Below, one piece after another: positions 1 through 7,380 of a DNA stretch of 11,370 bases (its first letter is position 1; each line of letters opens with the position of its first letter). A program made the position numbers and the translations under genes. The notes under the pieces are model-generated. The model was not told where the DNA came from, did no database searches, and worked only from the letters and a program-made list of their open reading frames with translations. Source of the DNA: an uncultured Endomicrobiia bacterium (GTDB taxonomy: Bacteria > Elusimicrobiota > Endomicrobiia > Endomicrobiales > Endomicrobiaceae). The stretch is from NCBI GenBank assembly GCA_905236115.1, contig CAJOOL010000096.1, positions 1 through 11,370 of the forward strand, read 5' to 3'.

Positions 1-135
1 AGAACCGACATCACAGAAAACAGGAACGGAAAAAAGAAACATCAAACAGAAAATTAAAGCGGCAACAACGGTATTACTGCCGTTACGGATATAAGAAAAA
101 AAATTTGTGATTATTTTTTTAATTGTTTGAGTCAT
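1..135 (-). CDS. N-terminus of a secreted or membrane-anchored protein downstream of the FtsX-like gene (partial)
   Basis: This frame opens with ATG at 135-133 and stays open to the window edge, giving 45 residues (MTQTIKKIITNFF...). A basic N-region of about 20 residues is followed by a hydrophobic stretch at about residues 23-41 (VVAALIFCLMFLFSVPVFC), then DVGS. This reads as a signal peptide or signal anchor. The cysteine is preceded by PVF, which is a poor lipobox, so a lipoprotein is unlikely. The start lies inside the end of the FtsX-like gene, a 17-base overlap, with AAAGAAG just upstream as a weak ribosome-binding site; translational coupling is likely. In many bacteria the gene after ftsX encodes an EnvC-like M23 murein-hydrolase activator. 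That would fit here, but no catalytic or coiled-coil part is in the window, so the identity is only a suggestion from context. Confidence 0.6.
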   Translation of the reverse strand, partial: MTQTIKKIITNFFSYIRNGSNTVVAALIFCLMFLFSVPVFCDVGS

Positions 136-853
136 CGGCTTCTTTAGTTATAAGGCTGAGCATACAGCCGAGAGGAACTACATAATATAAAATTTTCCAA
201 TCCAAAACAAAAACTGCATCATTATCCGCAATCATAAACAGACATATCACGGCATACGCCGCAACGGCAGAGACCGCACCGCCGAGAACTTCAACAAAAA
301 TGCTTTTGTATAAACCTTTTATCGTAAAGAACAAAACTTTTAAAATAAAAATTGCAGAGATTATAAAAAAAACGAAAGAAAAAATTTCTCTGTATTTTGT
401 AAAAAGTTTTTTATATTTAAAAAATATTCCGTAGGCTTTTGCATCAAAAACGACATCATCAATACAATCTTCCTTAAGAAGTTCTTCTTTTAAATTTTCC
501 ATTTCCGAAATACTTACGGCTTTCAGATTATTTACGGTAACGAAAGCCGGGATATGAGAAATTTCTTTTAAAGCTATATCTTTCAGCTCGGGAGACTGTT
601 CAATAAACTTATCAAAACTGTCAAAGTCCGTATATTCGGCAATATCAAATCTGTTATAATTTTTAAGTTTTGCGATAATGGATTCCTTGTCATCGGAAAC
701 GGTTTCGTTGACAAAAAGAGAAACTTTCAGGTTTGAGTCGTATTCTTTTAAACTGCCGCACATATTGAAGTAAAACTGCACGACAAATATAAAAAAAATA
801 TTTATTAATACAAGAACGCAGAATTTTAATATTTTGGAAATGTTTATTTTCAT
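119..853 (-). CDS. FtsX-like membrane protein, short and divergent
   Basis: A 244-residue protein with FtsX-like topology: a first membrane span at about residues 11-29, an extracytoplasmic domain at about 30-155, then hydrophobic segments at about 157-178, 187-208 and 219-235. The outer domain follows the FtsX ECD pattern: a strand VSLFVNETV (44-52), then TDFDSFDKF where FtsX often has its 'ys..eAl..f' segment, then IPAFVTV (101-107), which resembles the FtsX LPaSf segment. FtsX with FtsE normally transmits a signal across the inner membrane to murein hydrolases at the division site. The protein is shorter than the usual 290-300 residues, and the loop between spans 2 and 3 is only about 8 residues (KGLYKSIF), so the usual FtsE-facing coupling segment seems absent. 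No ftsE is in the window. Its ATG overlaps the glgA stop (ATGA) and lacks a clear Shine-Dalgarno sequence, suggesting coupling to glgA. Assignment rests on topology and short motifs, so it is moderate. Confidence 0.6.
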   Translation of the reverse strand: MKINISKILKFCVLVLINIFFIFVVQFYFNMCGSLKEYDSNLKVSLFVNETVSDDKESIIAKLKNYNRFDIAEYTDFDSFDKFIEQSPELKDIALKEISHIPAFVTVNNLKAVSISEMENLKEELLKEDCIDDVVFDAKAYGIFFKYKKLFTKYREIFSFVFFIISAIFILKVLFFTIKGLYKSIFVEVLGGAVSAVAAYAVICLFMIADNDAVFVLDWKILYYVVPLGCMLSLITKEADDSNN

Positions 854-2334
854 ATATTTTTATTGTAAATATTATCCTTTATTTTTCTTGCTGCGGCGGT
901 ATCATACATTTTCTCATATTCCTGCACGGAATTATCCCATGAGAAACGGCTTGCAAAAGCATTATCGGTAAGCCTGTTCCACAGAAAGCTGTTTTTAAAA
1001 ATATCATACGCACGGCGGACGGTATATTCAAAACTTTCGCCTTTGTAAAAATCAAAAACAAAACCGTTGCCCTTTAAAGTATTGGTAGAAAAATCTTCTA
1101 TCGTATCGGAAAGTCCTCCGGTTTTATTTACTATCGGAACGGTTCCGTAGGCAAGAGCTATTATCTGGCTGAGACCGCACGGCTCAAACTTAGACGGCAT
1201 TAAGAAAGCATCGGCACCTGCATAAATTCTGTGCGATAACGGTTCGTTGTAATCCGTAAATACCGCCAGTTTATCGGAATAAAGACTTTTTAAATACAGC
1301 ATAGTATCTTTAATATATCTGTCGCCGGACCCCAAAACAACTATTTGAATATTTTCTTTAACCAAATTTCCTACGGAATCAATTATCAGGTCAAAACCTT
1401 TCTGCATATCAAAACGCGAAACAACGCTTAACAGGAATGCTTTATCGTCAACTTTAAAACCGCATTTTTCCTGAAGATATTTCTTGCAGAATTTTTTGCC
1501 GCTTTTGTCTTTAGCATAAAAATTGGCGGCAAGGTTTCTGTCGTAACGAGGATTCCAATAAGAATAATCTATGCCGTTAAGAATGCCGAAAACATCTTTT
1601 TTTCTGGTCTGCAAAACCACTTCCATACCTTTGCCGGCAGGGCCTTGAATTTCGTTTGCATAGGTCGGGCTGACGGTGGAAATAATATCGGTATATGCAA
1701 GACCTGCTTTCATAAAATTAAACGTGTTATAAAATTCCAGTTTGTCGCTTTTATAATCTTCCCATGAAAAACCTGCCATGGGAAGCGTGCTTGCCGCTTC
1801 AAAACTTCCCTGAAAAGCTATGTTGTGAATGGTGTAAACGCTTGAAGTGTTCCAGAAAAAGCCGTCGCATAAATTTACCGTTTTAAGATATGCGGGAATA
1901 AGCCCGGTATGCCAATCGTGGCAGTGGATAATATCCGGGCGGAACATTAAAGCCTTTACCGCTTCAACGGCGGCTTTGCAAAAAAATATAAATCGTTCCC
2001 TGTTGTCGCCGTAACCTATGCCCGAGGAATCTCCGTAAACTCCCGGACGGTTGAAATATCTTAAATTTTCTATAAAATATACGGGGATATTTCCGTCAAG
2101 CATACAGGTTTTTATTCTGAAATTTTCCTGTTCTTTACCGACGAAAACGGAAAGTTTGCATGGAAGAGCCTCCAAGCCGAACTTTGCACCGTCTATCTGA
2201 CGGTATTTCGGTATGATAATTCTGACGTCGTGGCCTCTCTGTTTTAAATATTTCGGAAGTGTTCCGACCACGTCTGCAAGGCCGCCGGTCTTAACAAAAG
2301 GAACACATTCCGCCGCAACCATTAATATGTTCAT
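850..2334 (-). CDS. glgA: Glycogen (starch) synthase, GT5 family
   Basis: A 494-residue protein, close to the usual 470-500 for bacterial GlgA. It transfers glucose from ADP-glucose to the non-reducing end of alpha-1,4-glucan in the cytoplasm. Both Rossmann halves of the GT-B fold are present. The N-terminal half has MNILMVAAECVPFVKTGGLADV with the nucleotide-sugar-binding KTGGL at 15-19, and HCHDWHTG at 137-144. The C-terminal half has SRFDMQKG (306-313, with R307 and K312), FEPCGL (E384, the counterpart of E. coli Glu377) and a second KTGGL at 404-408. I chose ATG at 2334 rather than the upstream in-frame TTG at 2352. The protein then starts with the family's usual MNILMVA, and AAGGGG lies 4 bases upstream. 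The gene follows galT after 37 bases and overlaps the FtsX-like gene by 4 bases. No glgB, glgC or glgP is visible in the window. Confidence 0.95.
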   Translation of the reverse strand: MNILMVAAECVPFVKTGGLADVVGTLPKYLKQRGHDVRIIIPKYRQIDGAKFGLEALPCKLSVFVGKEQENFRIKTCMLDGNIPVYFIENLRYFNRPGVYGDSSGIGYGDNRERFIFFCKAAVEAVKALMFRPDIIHCHDWHTGLIPAYLKTVNLCDGFFWNTSSVYTIHNIAFQGSFEAASTLPMAGFSWEDYKSDKLEFYNTFNFMKAGLAYTDIISTVSPTYANEIQGPAGKGMEVVLQTRKKDVFGILNGIDYSYWNPRYDRNLAANFYAKDKSGKKFCKKYLQEKCGFKVDDKAFLLSVVSRFDMQKGFDLIIDSVGNLVKENIQIVVLGSGDRYIKDTMLYLKSLYSDKLAVFTDYNEPLSHRIYAGADAFLMPSKFEPCGLSQIIALAYGTVPIVNKTGGLSDTIEDFSTNTLKGNGFVFDFYKGESFEYTVRRAYDIFKNSFLWNRLTDNAFASRFSWDNSVQEYEKMYDTAAARKIKDNIYNKNI

Positions 2335-2338
2335 AGAA

Positions 2339-2344
2339 CCCCTT
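2339..2344 (-). promoter_or_regulatory. Ribosome-binding site that fixes the glgA start
   Basis: Read on the minus strand, AAGGGG is followed by TTCT and then ATG at 2334. This strong site supports the ATG start over the in-frame TTG at 2352, whose codon lies upstream of the site. Confidence 0.75.
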
Positions 2345-2348
2345 AAGG

Positions 2349-2360
2349 ACAATTTATAAT
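2349..2360 (-). promoter_or_regulatory. 12-base AT-rich motif ahead of glgA, shared with galT leader
   Basis: The minus-strand sequence ATTATAAATTGT ends 14 bases before the glgA ATG. The same 12 bases occur at 3390-3401, 13 bases before the galT ATG. The equal placement just upstream of the ribosome-binding site suggests a translation-enhancing or regulatory element, but AT-rich spacers can share short words by chance. Confidence 0.3.
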
Positions 2361-2371
2361 GTACAATGTTT

Positions 2372-3376
2372 CTATTCCGCTTCTCTCAGAAACTTTGCGG
2401 AATCCTCCGGTATCGTGGGATTAACATACATCCCCGAAACCAAATCAAAACCGTTAAACTTCGTTATTTTCGGCACTATCTCAATATGCCAGTGATAATA
2501 ATCTATTTTATTTTCTTTAAGCGGATAAGAATGAAGCATTAAATTGTAGGAAATATTATTTCCCAAAGCTCTGTTCAATCTTTTTACAACGCTTGTTGTT
2601 ATTTCCGCAAGTTCGTGTATTTTATTTATATCGTTTATGTTTCTAAAATCATAAGAATGTTCTTTGGGACATATCCACGTTTCAAAAGGAAACCTTGAAG
2701 CAAACGGCACAAACGCCACAAAAGAAGAATTTTCCGTAACCAATCTGGTCTTGGCGGAAAGTTCCTGGTCTATTATATCGCAGAACAGACATCTTTCTTT
2801 AAAATCATAATATTTTTTCGCACTTGTCATTTCATCTTTTACCGATTTGGGAATTATCGGCAGTGCCACCAGCTGAAAATGCGGATGAGAAACCGTTCCG
2901 CCGGAACTTTTGCCGTAACTTTTGAACACCAGAATATATTCCAAACGGGTATCGTTTCTTAAATCGTTTATTCTGTCCTGAACCGCCAAAACGTTCGTTA
3001 TAAAAGTTGACGTTTTTTTATATAAAAATTTATCTTTATGTTTGGGAGTTTCTATTAAAATTTCGTGGGCACCGACGCCTTTCATTTTGTCATAAATTCC
3101 TTCGGCCTTTCTTAAAATACTGCCCTCAATGGTAAGAATGGGTTTGTTGTTGGGGATAACTTTCAGTGCCCAGTCTTTACTGTTGACGTCAATTTTTTTC
3201 CCGTTTTTATCGTAACAGGATATCGGACGGGGAATAAGATGTTCGTTGCCCGGACAGAACGGACATGAGGAAGTATCGTCGTCGGCAGAAAACTTTTCCA
3301 CCTCAAACTGAAAATCTCTCGTATCGTTTATTATCACCCATTTTGAAGATATGGGATCTTTTCTGAGTTCAATCAT
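2372..3376 (-). CDS. galT: Galactose-1-phosphate uridylyltransferase (GalT) family nucleotidyltransferase
   Basis: A 334-residue HIT-superfamily protein near the normal GalT length of about 340. In the Leloir pathway it exchanges UMP between UDP-glucose and galactose-1-phosphate. It starts with the family's MIELRKDPISSKWVII. The metal-site candidates are C38 and C41 (CPFC), H104 in GAHE and H164. The active-site motif is SHPHFQ, where H166 is the expected uridylylated nucleophile. A second CxxC pair is C196/C199 (CLFC). HWHIEIVPK (295-303) and the C-terminal 'NPTIPEDSA' are also typical. The ATG at 3376 has GGAG five bases upstream. It lies 48 bases after the PorV-TPR gene and 37 before glgA. 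Some relatives of this fold, such as plant At5g18200, act as ADP-glucose phosphorylases. With glgA next door that alternative deserves mention, but GalT is the safer call. Confidence 0.88.
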   Translation of the reverse strand: MIELRKDPISSKWVIINDTRDFQFEVEKFSADDDTSSCPFCPGNEHLIPRPISCYDKNGKKIDVNSKDWALKVIPNNKPILTIEGSILRKAEGIYDKMKGVGAHEILIETPKHKDKFLYKKTSTFITNVLAVQDRINDLRNDTRLEYILVFKSYGKSSGGTVSHPHFQLVALPIIPKSVKDEMTSAKKYYDFKERCLFCDIIDQELSAKTRLVTENSSFVAFVPFASRFPFETWICPKEHSYDFRNINDINKIHELAEITTSVVKRLNRALGNNISYNLMLHSYPLKENKIDYYHWHIEIVPKITKFNGFDLVSGMYVNPTIPEDSAKFLREAE

Positions 3377-3389
3377 AATGCTCCAATTT

Positions 3390-3401
3390 ACAATTTATAA
3401 T
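3390..3401 (-). promoter_or_regulatory. 12-base AT-rich motif ahead of galT, shared with glgA leader
   Basis: The minus-strand word ATTATAAATTGT lies in the 48-base spacer between the PorV-TPR stop and galT, 13 bases before the galT ATG. It is identical to 2349-2360 upstream of glgA. No convincing terminator hairpin is seen in this spacer, so read-through from the signalling genes is likely. Confidence 0.3.
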
Positions 3402-3424
3402 TAACGGCTGAGAAGTTGAGAAAT

Positions 3425-5557
3425 TTACTGTGTTATTTTTTCCAGCAGTTTTTGTGCTTCCGGTTTTTCCGGTTCAAATTGTAAAGATTTTCTTAACAGT
3501 TCTTCCGCCGCAGCACTGTCGCCGTCTTTAAAACTCTTCAACGCCTGACTGTAATATCTCTGCGAAAAAATTTCTTTCAATCTGTCCATATCTTTCTTGG
3601 CCTGTTCGTTTTTATCGGAATATTGATACGCTTCTTCATACTTATCGTAAGCAGCTTCAAGATTTTCGTTCTTTTCCAACTCTTTGGCCTGAGAATAATA
3701 TTCCTTGGATACCGCCAGTTTGGCTTTCTCCGTATAGCTCTTTATCTGGTCATTGTAGTTAAAATATTTATATTTGTAAGACATTGCCCTTAACTGTTCA
3801 AAAGTATTTATGGAACTTTCGTAATCTTTCAAAGTATAGTATTCAAGGGCTTTATTATAAACATCTTTCATCTGTTCTTCTATCTGCTTATTGGTTAAAA
3901 ATATTTCTTCTTTTTCCGTATTTTTATAAATGACTATCTGCTCTTTGCATTTATCAATATATTCTTTTATATCATCTCTTGACGGGTCGGAAATATATGC
4001 CGCATTGAAATACGAAAGTGCTTTTTCATAATCGCGGTTTTCGTATTCTTCCATACCCTGTTTAAAAATATTGTTTGCCTGAACGGAACTGACCTTATCT
4101 ATTTTCTTCTGAATAAAACTTAAATACTGCAAAGCTCCTGCGTTTTCCGGGTCTATTTCCGTAATTTTTAAAAGTTCGTCCTTGGCAAAAACGAATTCCC
4201 CTTTATCGTAGTGGTTCATTGCTTTTACCCAGTAATCGGAAATTTCTTTCTGATGTTTTTTTCTGTTAAGATAGGCTTCCTGTTCTTTAATTTTGGCCTG
4301 TGCACTTTCAAGTCCTTTGCGTGCCTGCTCGTTGTTTTCGTCATAAGAAAGAGCTTTCTGATAATATTTTTGGGCTGATACAAGATTGTTTCTTAACATT
4401 GCGGCATCGGCACGTGCAGTATACTTTTCCACCTTGCCCGACATATCTATATCGGACTGTTCCAAATCTTCCGAAAGAAGAGAAAGATATTTTTTGGCCG
4501 TGGGATTTTCCGGATATACGGCAAGAATATCCTCAAACTCTTTTCTTGCGGCGATATAATCTTTCTTGTTGTAATAATCAATTGCTCTGTTTAAATAATA
4601 GCTTGAATAATGTTCATAAGCTTTACCGGAGTCGGGAATTTTGCCGAAATATATCCCTACGGAAAAAATATGCTGGTCGTCGTCGGAACCGAGCAAATCC
4701 GAAAAAGAATAAGAAATGTTTACCCTGTCAAAATCAAGGCCGAAACCTGCGGTGACACCTTTATTAAAATTATCCCTGTAATCTCTCCACCCTGCCCTTA
4801 CGGAAAAAGGATAAAAAGGTTTGGCTTCAATTCCCGCAGCAAAACCGCAGTCGGAAACATTAAAACTTTTTACAAGGTCTGCCATAACGGAAATTTTGTA
4901 AGGCTCATACAAAAAATATTTTGCCGACAGCGTCCAGCTTTTGTTCTGTGACATATCGTAATCATATCCGTTCACATCAAAATCATTGCCGATATTTTTC
5001 AGTGCAAAACCCGCCGTTAAATTTCTGTCAATAAAATCCAAAGAATATATCAAACCGAAATCCAAAGAATAAAGCATTATTGAATTATCGTTTTGAAGAT
5101 TTATGTTATAAATTTTTAATGTTGCACCGGCGGAACCTTTTTCCTTGCTGTAAGGGTGAGAACAGATAATGGGATAAACATAATTCAACGCACCGGATAC
5201 CGAACTTTTGTAATTATGATATTTTCCCGATTTATTGAAATCCGTGCCCGATACGAAAAGCGTAAAAATTCCTTTCTTTTCGGTGGGGATTAAAAAGCCT
5301 GCATTCAGACCGTAGTTGCGGTCAAAAAAAGAAGTGTAAGAAAGCTGAAATTCTTTTGAAAAATTTCTGTAATTTGAAGCGGGATTTACGAAGAAGCCGA
5401 AAACGGACGGGGAAAGCGACAAAATGCTTGCACCTGCCGCCTGAGAATACGCATCCGGATTAAGAACACAAAACATATTGTCAGTCCGTGCCGAAACCTG
5501 CCCGCAGCACAGAAAAAAAACAAGTAAGGAATATACTATCTTATTTCTTAAATTCAT
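3425..5557 (-). CDS. PorV/UPF0164-like outer-membrane beta-barrel fused to a TPR array
   Basis: A 710-residue protein. Residues 1-23 form a signal peptide with likely cleavage after VSA. Residues about 35-305 resemble PorV/PorQ or UPF0164 (FadL-like) outer-membrane proteins. An AGAS...VNPAS segment (41-61) matches the family's early 'AGGA...NPA' signature, followed by alternating amphipathic strands such as LNAGFLI, GATLKIY, TAGFALKNIG and FSVRAGWRDY. Residues about 317-710 hold about seven TPR-like helical pairs. Good examples are AIDYYNKKDYIAARKEFEDI, AMNHYDKGEFVFAKDELLKI, GMEEYENRDYEKALSYFNAA and ALKSFKDGDSAAAEELLRKS. The natural reading is a barrel in the outer membrane with a periplasmic protein-binding arm. 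The start overlaps the receiver gene's end by 17 bases, and the nearest AAGGA is about 16 bases upstream, so translation probably depends on coupling. No transported substrate can be named. Confidence 0.8.
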   Translation of the reverse strand: MNLRNKIVYSLLVFFLCCGQVSARTDNMFCVLNPDAYSQAAGASILSLSPSVFGFFVNPASNYRNFSKEFQLSYTSFFDRNYGLNAGFLIPTEKKGIFTLFVSGTDFNKSGKYHNYKSSVSGALNYVYPIICSHPYSKEKGSAGATLKIYNINLQNDNSIMLYSLDFGLIYSLDFIDRNLTAGFALKNIGNDFDVNGYDYDMSQNKSWTLSAKYFLYEPYKISVMADLVKSFNVSDCGFAAGIEAKPFYPFSVRAGWRDYRDNFNKGVTAGFGLDFDRVNISYSFSDLLGSDDDQHIFSVGIYFGKIPDSGKAYEHYSSYYLNRAIDYYNKKDYIAARKEFEDILAVYPENPTAKKYLSLLSEDLEQSDIDMSGKVEKYTARADAAMLRNNLVSAQKYYQKALSYDENNEQARKGLESAQAKIKEQEAYLNRKKHQKEISDYWVKAMNHYDKGEFVFAKDELLKITEIDPENAGALQYLSFIQKKIDKVSSVQANNIFKQGMEEYENRDYEKALSYFNAAYISDPSRDDIKEYIDKCKEQIVIYKNTEKEEIFLTNKQIEEQMKDVYNKALEYYTLKDYESSINTFEQLRAMSYKYKYFNYNDQIKSYTEKAKLAVSKEYYSQAKELEKNENLEAAYDKYEEAYQYSDKNEQAKKDMDRLKEIFSQRYYSQALKSFKDGDSAAAEELLRKSLQFEPEKPEAQKLLEKITQ

Positions 5558-5930
5558 TTAATAAATTATTTATCCTTTTAACGGTATCTTCCATATTTAC
5601 CGGTTTAAAAATACAGTCGTCGGCACCTTTATTAAAAGCCTCGTCAACGGTAGCGGCGGTATCGGAAGTGTCCGCCGTTATAAGCATTACCGGAATTGAA
5701 GAATATTTTTCGTCTTTCTTCAATTTCTGCACTATGTCAAAACCGGTTTCATCCGGCATATAAATATCGGAAATAATCAAATCCGGACGAACTTTACTTA
5801 AAATATTAAAAGCAGCACCGGCACTTTCGGCCTTACAAACTTCAAAACCTTCCGCCTGTAAATTTAAACCGAATACTTCCAAAAACGTTTCGTTATCGTC
5901 TATAACCAGAATCTTAATTTTTTCTGCCAT
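5541..5930 (-). CDS. Stand-alone response-regulator receiver (CheY-like)
   Basis: A 129-residue protein consisting of a single REC domain with no output domain. All key residues are present: the acidic pair D11/D12, phospho-acceptor D55 in SDIYMP, switch T85 in ITAD, and K109-P110 in FKP. The domain ends about 15 residues after the KP motif, so output must come from a protein partner or from acting as a phosphate relay. It is cytoplasmic. AAGGGAT lies 7 bases upstream of the ATG. It begins 16 bases after the PP2C gene and overlaps the PorV-TPR gene by 17 bases, so it is co-transcribed with both. No histidine kinase is in the window, so its phosphate donor is unknown. Confidence in the domain is very high; the pathway is not known. 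Confidence 0.95.
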   Translation of the reverse strand: MAEKIKILVIDDNETFLEVFGLNLQAEGFEVCKAESAGAAFNILSKVRPDLIISDIYMPDETGFDIVQKLKKDEKYSSIPVMLITADTSDTAATVDEAFNKGADDCIFKPVNMEDTVKRINNLLNEFKK

Positions 5931-5946
5931 TTTTCATCCCTTTCCC

Positions 5947-7380
5947 TTACATATTTTTAAAATCTTTTTCCGCAACCATTATAACGGTCTTATCGGAAAG
6001 ACTCTTTGAATCTTCAAAATTTACAACTATCATATTTTTAAGTTTAAAGTTGTCGTCCAAAATTTTATATCCGTCCAAATCCGCCGTAAGAAGATATTTC
6101 CCGCCGGAAAGTTTTATTTCCATAGGCTTATATTCTGAAATTCCCATAAACTTATTCTGTCCGTCACGCGACAAAACAACCGAAACATTCGGCAAAGCAT
6201 GGGTAAACGATTCTTCGTTTCTTTTGACATCCTGCAGAAGCTGCATTCTGAAAACTACGTCCTGTGTGCTTAAAATTTCTTTCAGCTTATCTTCGTTTAT
6301 AGTCTTAACGGAAAGATTGATGCCGGAGACATCTCCCGTAAGTTCCACAATGCTTTTATTCTGTTTATCCGTAAACATTACGGTATAAGCAAACAGCCCC
6401 ATAACGCACAAAAGAACAAGAATCAACGCAATAAATAAAGGGCTCTTATAAATATTCCGCTCCAATGCAAGCTGAGGAACAGACACATTGGAATTTTTGG
6501 AATATTTACGTATCAGGGAATCTTCTTTGGAAGACTGCGGAGAAGTTTCCTGAGAAAACGTTATAATATCTTTTTGTTGAACGTATTTCAAGCCCGAAGA
6601 CGGCTCGGCAGCGTCCTGAACACATACGGAAATTATGGTAGTATTGTCTCTTCCGCCGGAATTGTTGACCGCAAGAATAAGCTCGTTGGAAATTTCTTCC
6701 ACATCGGGCTTATGCAGATTGACTATATCGTTTATATTGAAATCGGTAAGTTCCCCGTTTAAGCCGTCGGTACATAAAATATAAACATCGCCGGAACGGA
6801 CAAACTCGGACTTATAGTCCACCTTAACCGTTTCTGAAACGCCCAAAGCTCTTGTCAGCATACTCTGAAATTCCGCCGTCTTGGATTCTTCCGCAGTCAT
6901 TTTTCCGCTGTCTATAAGTTCTTTTATTTTGGAATGATCTTCCGTTAAGAGCTGAATTCTTCCGTTTCTTACTCTGTAAACTCTGCTGTCTCCGACATTA
7001 TAAATATGAACGAGATTTTTTTCTTTCTCCACCCAAATGCCTGCACAGGTGGTTCCCATACCTGCAAGTTTGGGGTATTTTTTAGTCATATTATACAAGG
7101 CACGGTTAGCGGTTTTTATCAAAGATACATGTTTAAGAACATTCTCGTCATAATCGGAATACTGCCCGCCGAGAATTTTCAAACCGTCTTTTTTGGTTAT
7201 TTTATCAAAAAGAGACAAAATCACATCGGACGCATATCTGCTGGCAAAATCGCCGCATACTCCGCCGCCCATTCCGTCGCAGACGAAGAAAAAATCGTTT
7301 TCTTTTTTTACGCCGAAAAAATCCTGATTTTCGGTTCTGACAACACCGGTGCTTGTTTTGGCCGCACTTAAAATTCTCAT
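5947..7380 (-). CDS. Membrane-anchored PP2C-type Ser/Thr phosphatase with a PEGA-like outer domain
   Basis: A 477-residue protein. Residues about 1-255 are a complete bacterial PP2C/PPM metal-dependent phosphatase: RTENQD (15-20), VCDGMGGG with metal ligand D35, GTT (109-111), GDSR (130-133), CTDGL with D205, and GGRDN with D245. A linker rich in Ser, Lys and Gln leads to one transmembrane span at about 314-336. The roughly 140 residues beyond it end in a PEGA-like segment (about 398-440: VSVVLSR..., then LSGGKYLLTADLDGYKI). The catalytic domain is therefore cytoplasmic and the PEGA-like part extracytoplasmic, which suits a phosphatase that responds to or binds the envelope. It would remove phosphate from Thr/Ser on proteins that the neighbouring FHA protein could read. 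Its ATG overlaps the FHA gene's TGA (ATGA), with AAAGG about 12 bases upstream. PP2C genes often pair with Ser/Thr kinases; none is visible here. Confidence 0.92.
   Translation of the reverse strand: MRILSAAKTSTGVVRTENQDFFGVKKENDFFFVCDGMGGGVCGDFASRYASDVILSLFDKITKKDGLKILGGQYSDYDENVLKHVSLIKTANRALYNMTKKYPKLAGMGTTCAGIWVEKEKNLVHIYNVGDSRVYRVRNGRIQLLTEDHSKIKELIDSGKMTAEESKTAEFQSMLTRALGVSETVKVDYKSEFVRSGDVYILCTDGLNGELTDFNINDIVNLHKPDVEEISNELILAVNNSGGRDNTTIISVCVQDAAEPSSGLKYVQQKDIITFSQETSPQSSKEDSLIRKYSKNSNVSVPQLALERNIYKSPLFIALILVLLCVMGLFAYTVMFTDKQNKSIVELTGDVSGINLSVKTINEDKLKEILSTQDVVFRMQLLQDVKRNEESFTHALPNVSVVLSRDGQNKFMGISEYKPMEIKLSGGKYLLTADLDGYKILDDNFKLKNMIVVNFEDSKSLSDKTVIMVAEKDFKNM

Noticed and set aside
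2335..2352. TTG at 2352 as the glgA start
   Set aside because: It would add six residues not seen at the start of GlgA proteins, and the strong AAGGGG lies between it and the ATG at 2334.
4300..4951. Open plus-strand frames of 113-151 codons opposite the barrel-TPR gene
   Set aside because: They lie wholly opposite a well-supported gene, have low-complexity translations with no domain, and no ribosome-binding site; they are antisense shadows.
5500..5557. Lipoprotein signal in the barrel-TPR protein (FFLCC)
   Set aside because: The residues before the cysteines (F, F, L) do not fit a lipobox, while VSA followed by Arg gives an ordinary signal-peptidase I site.
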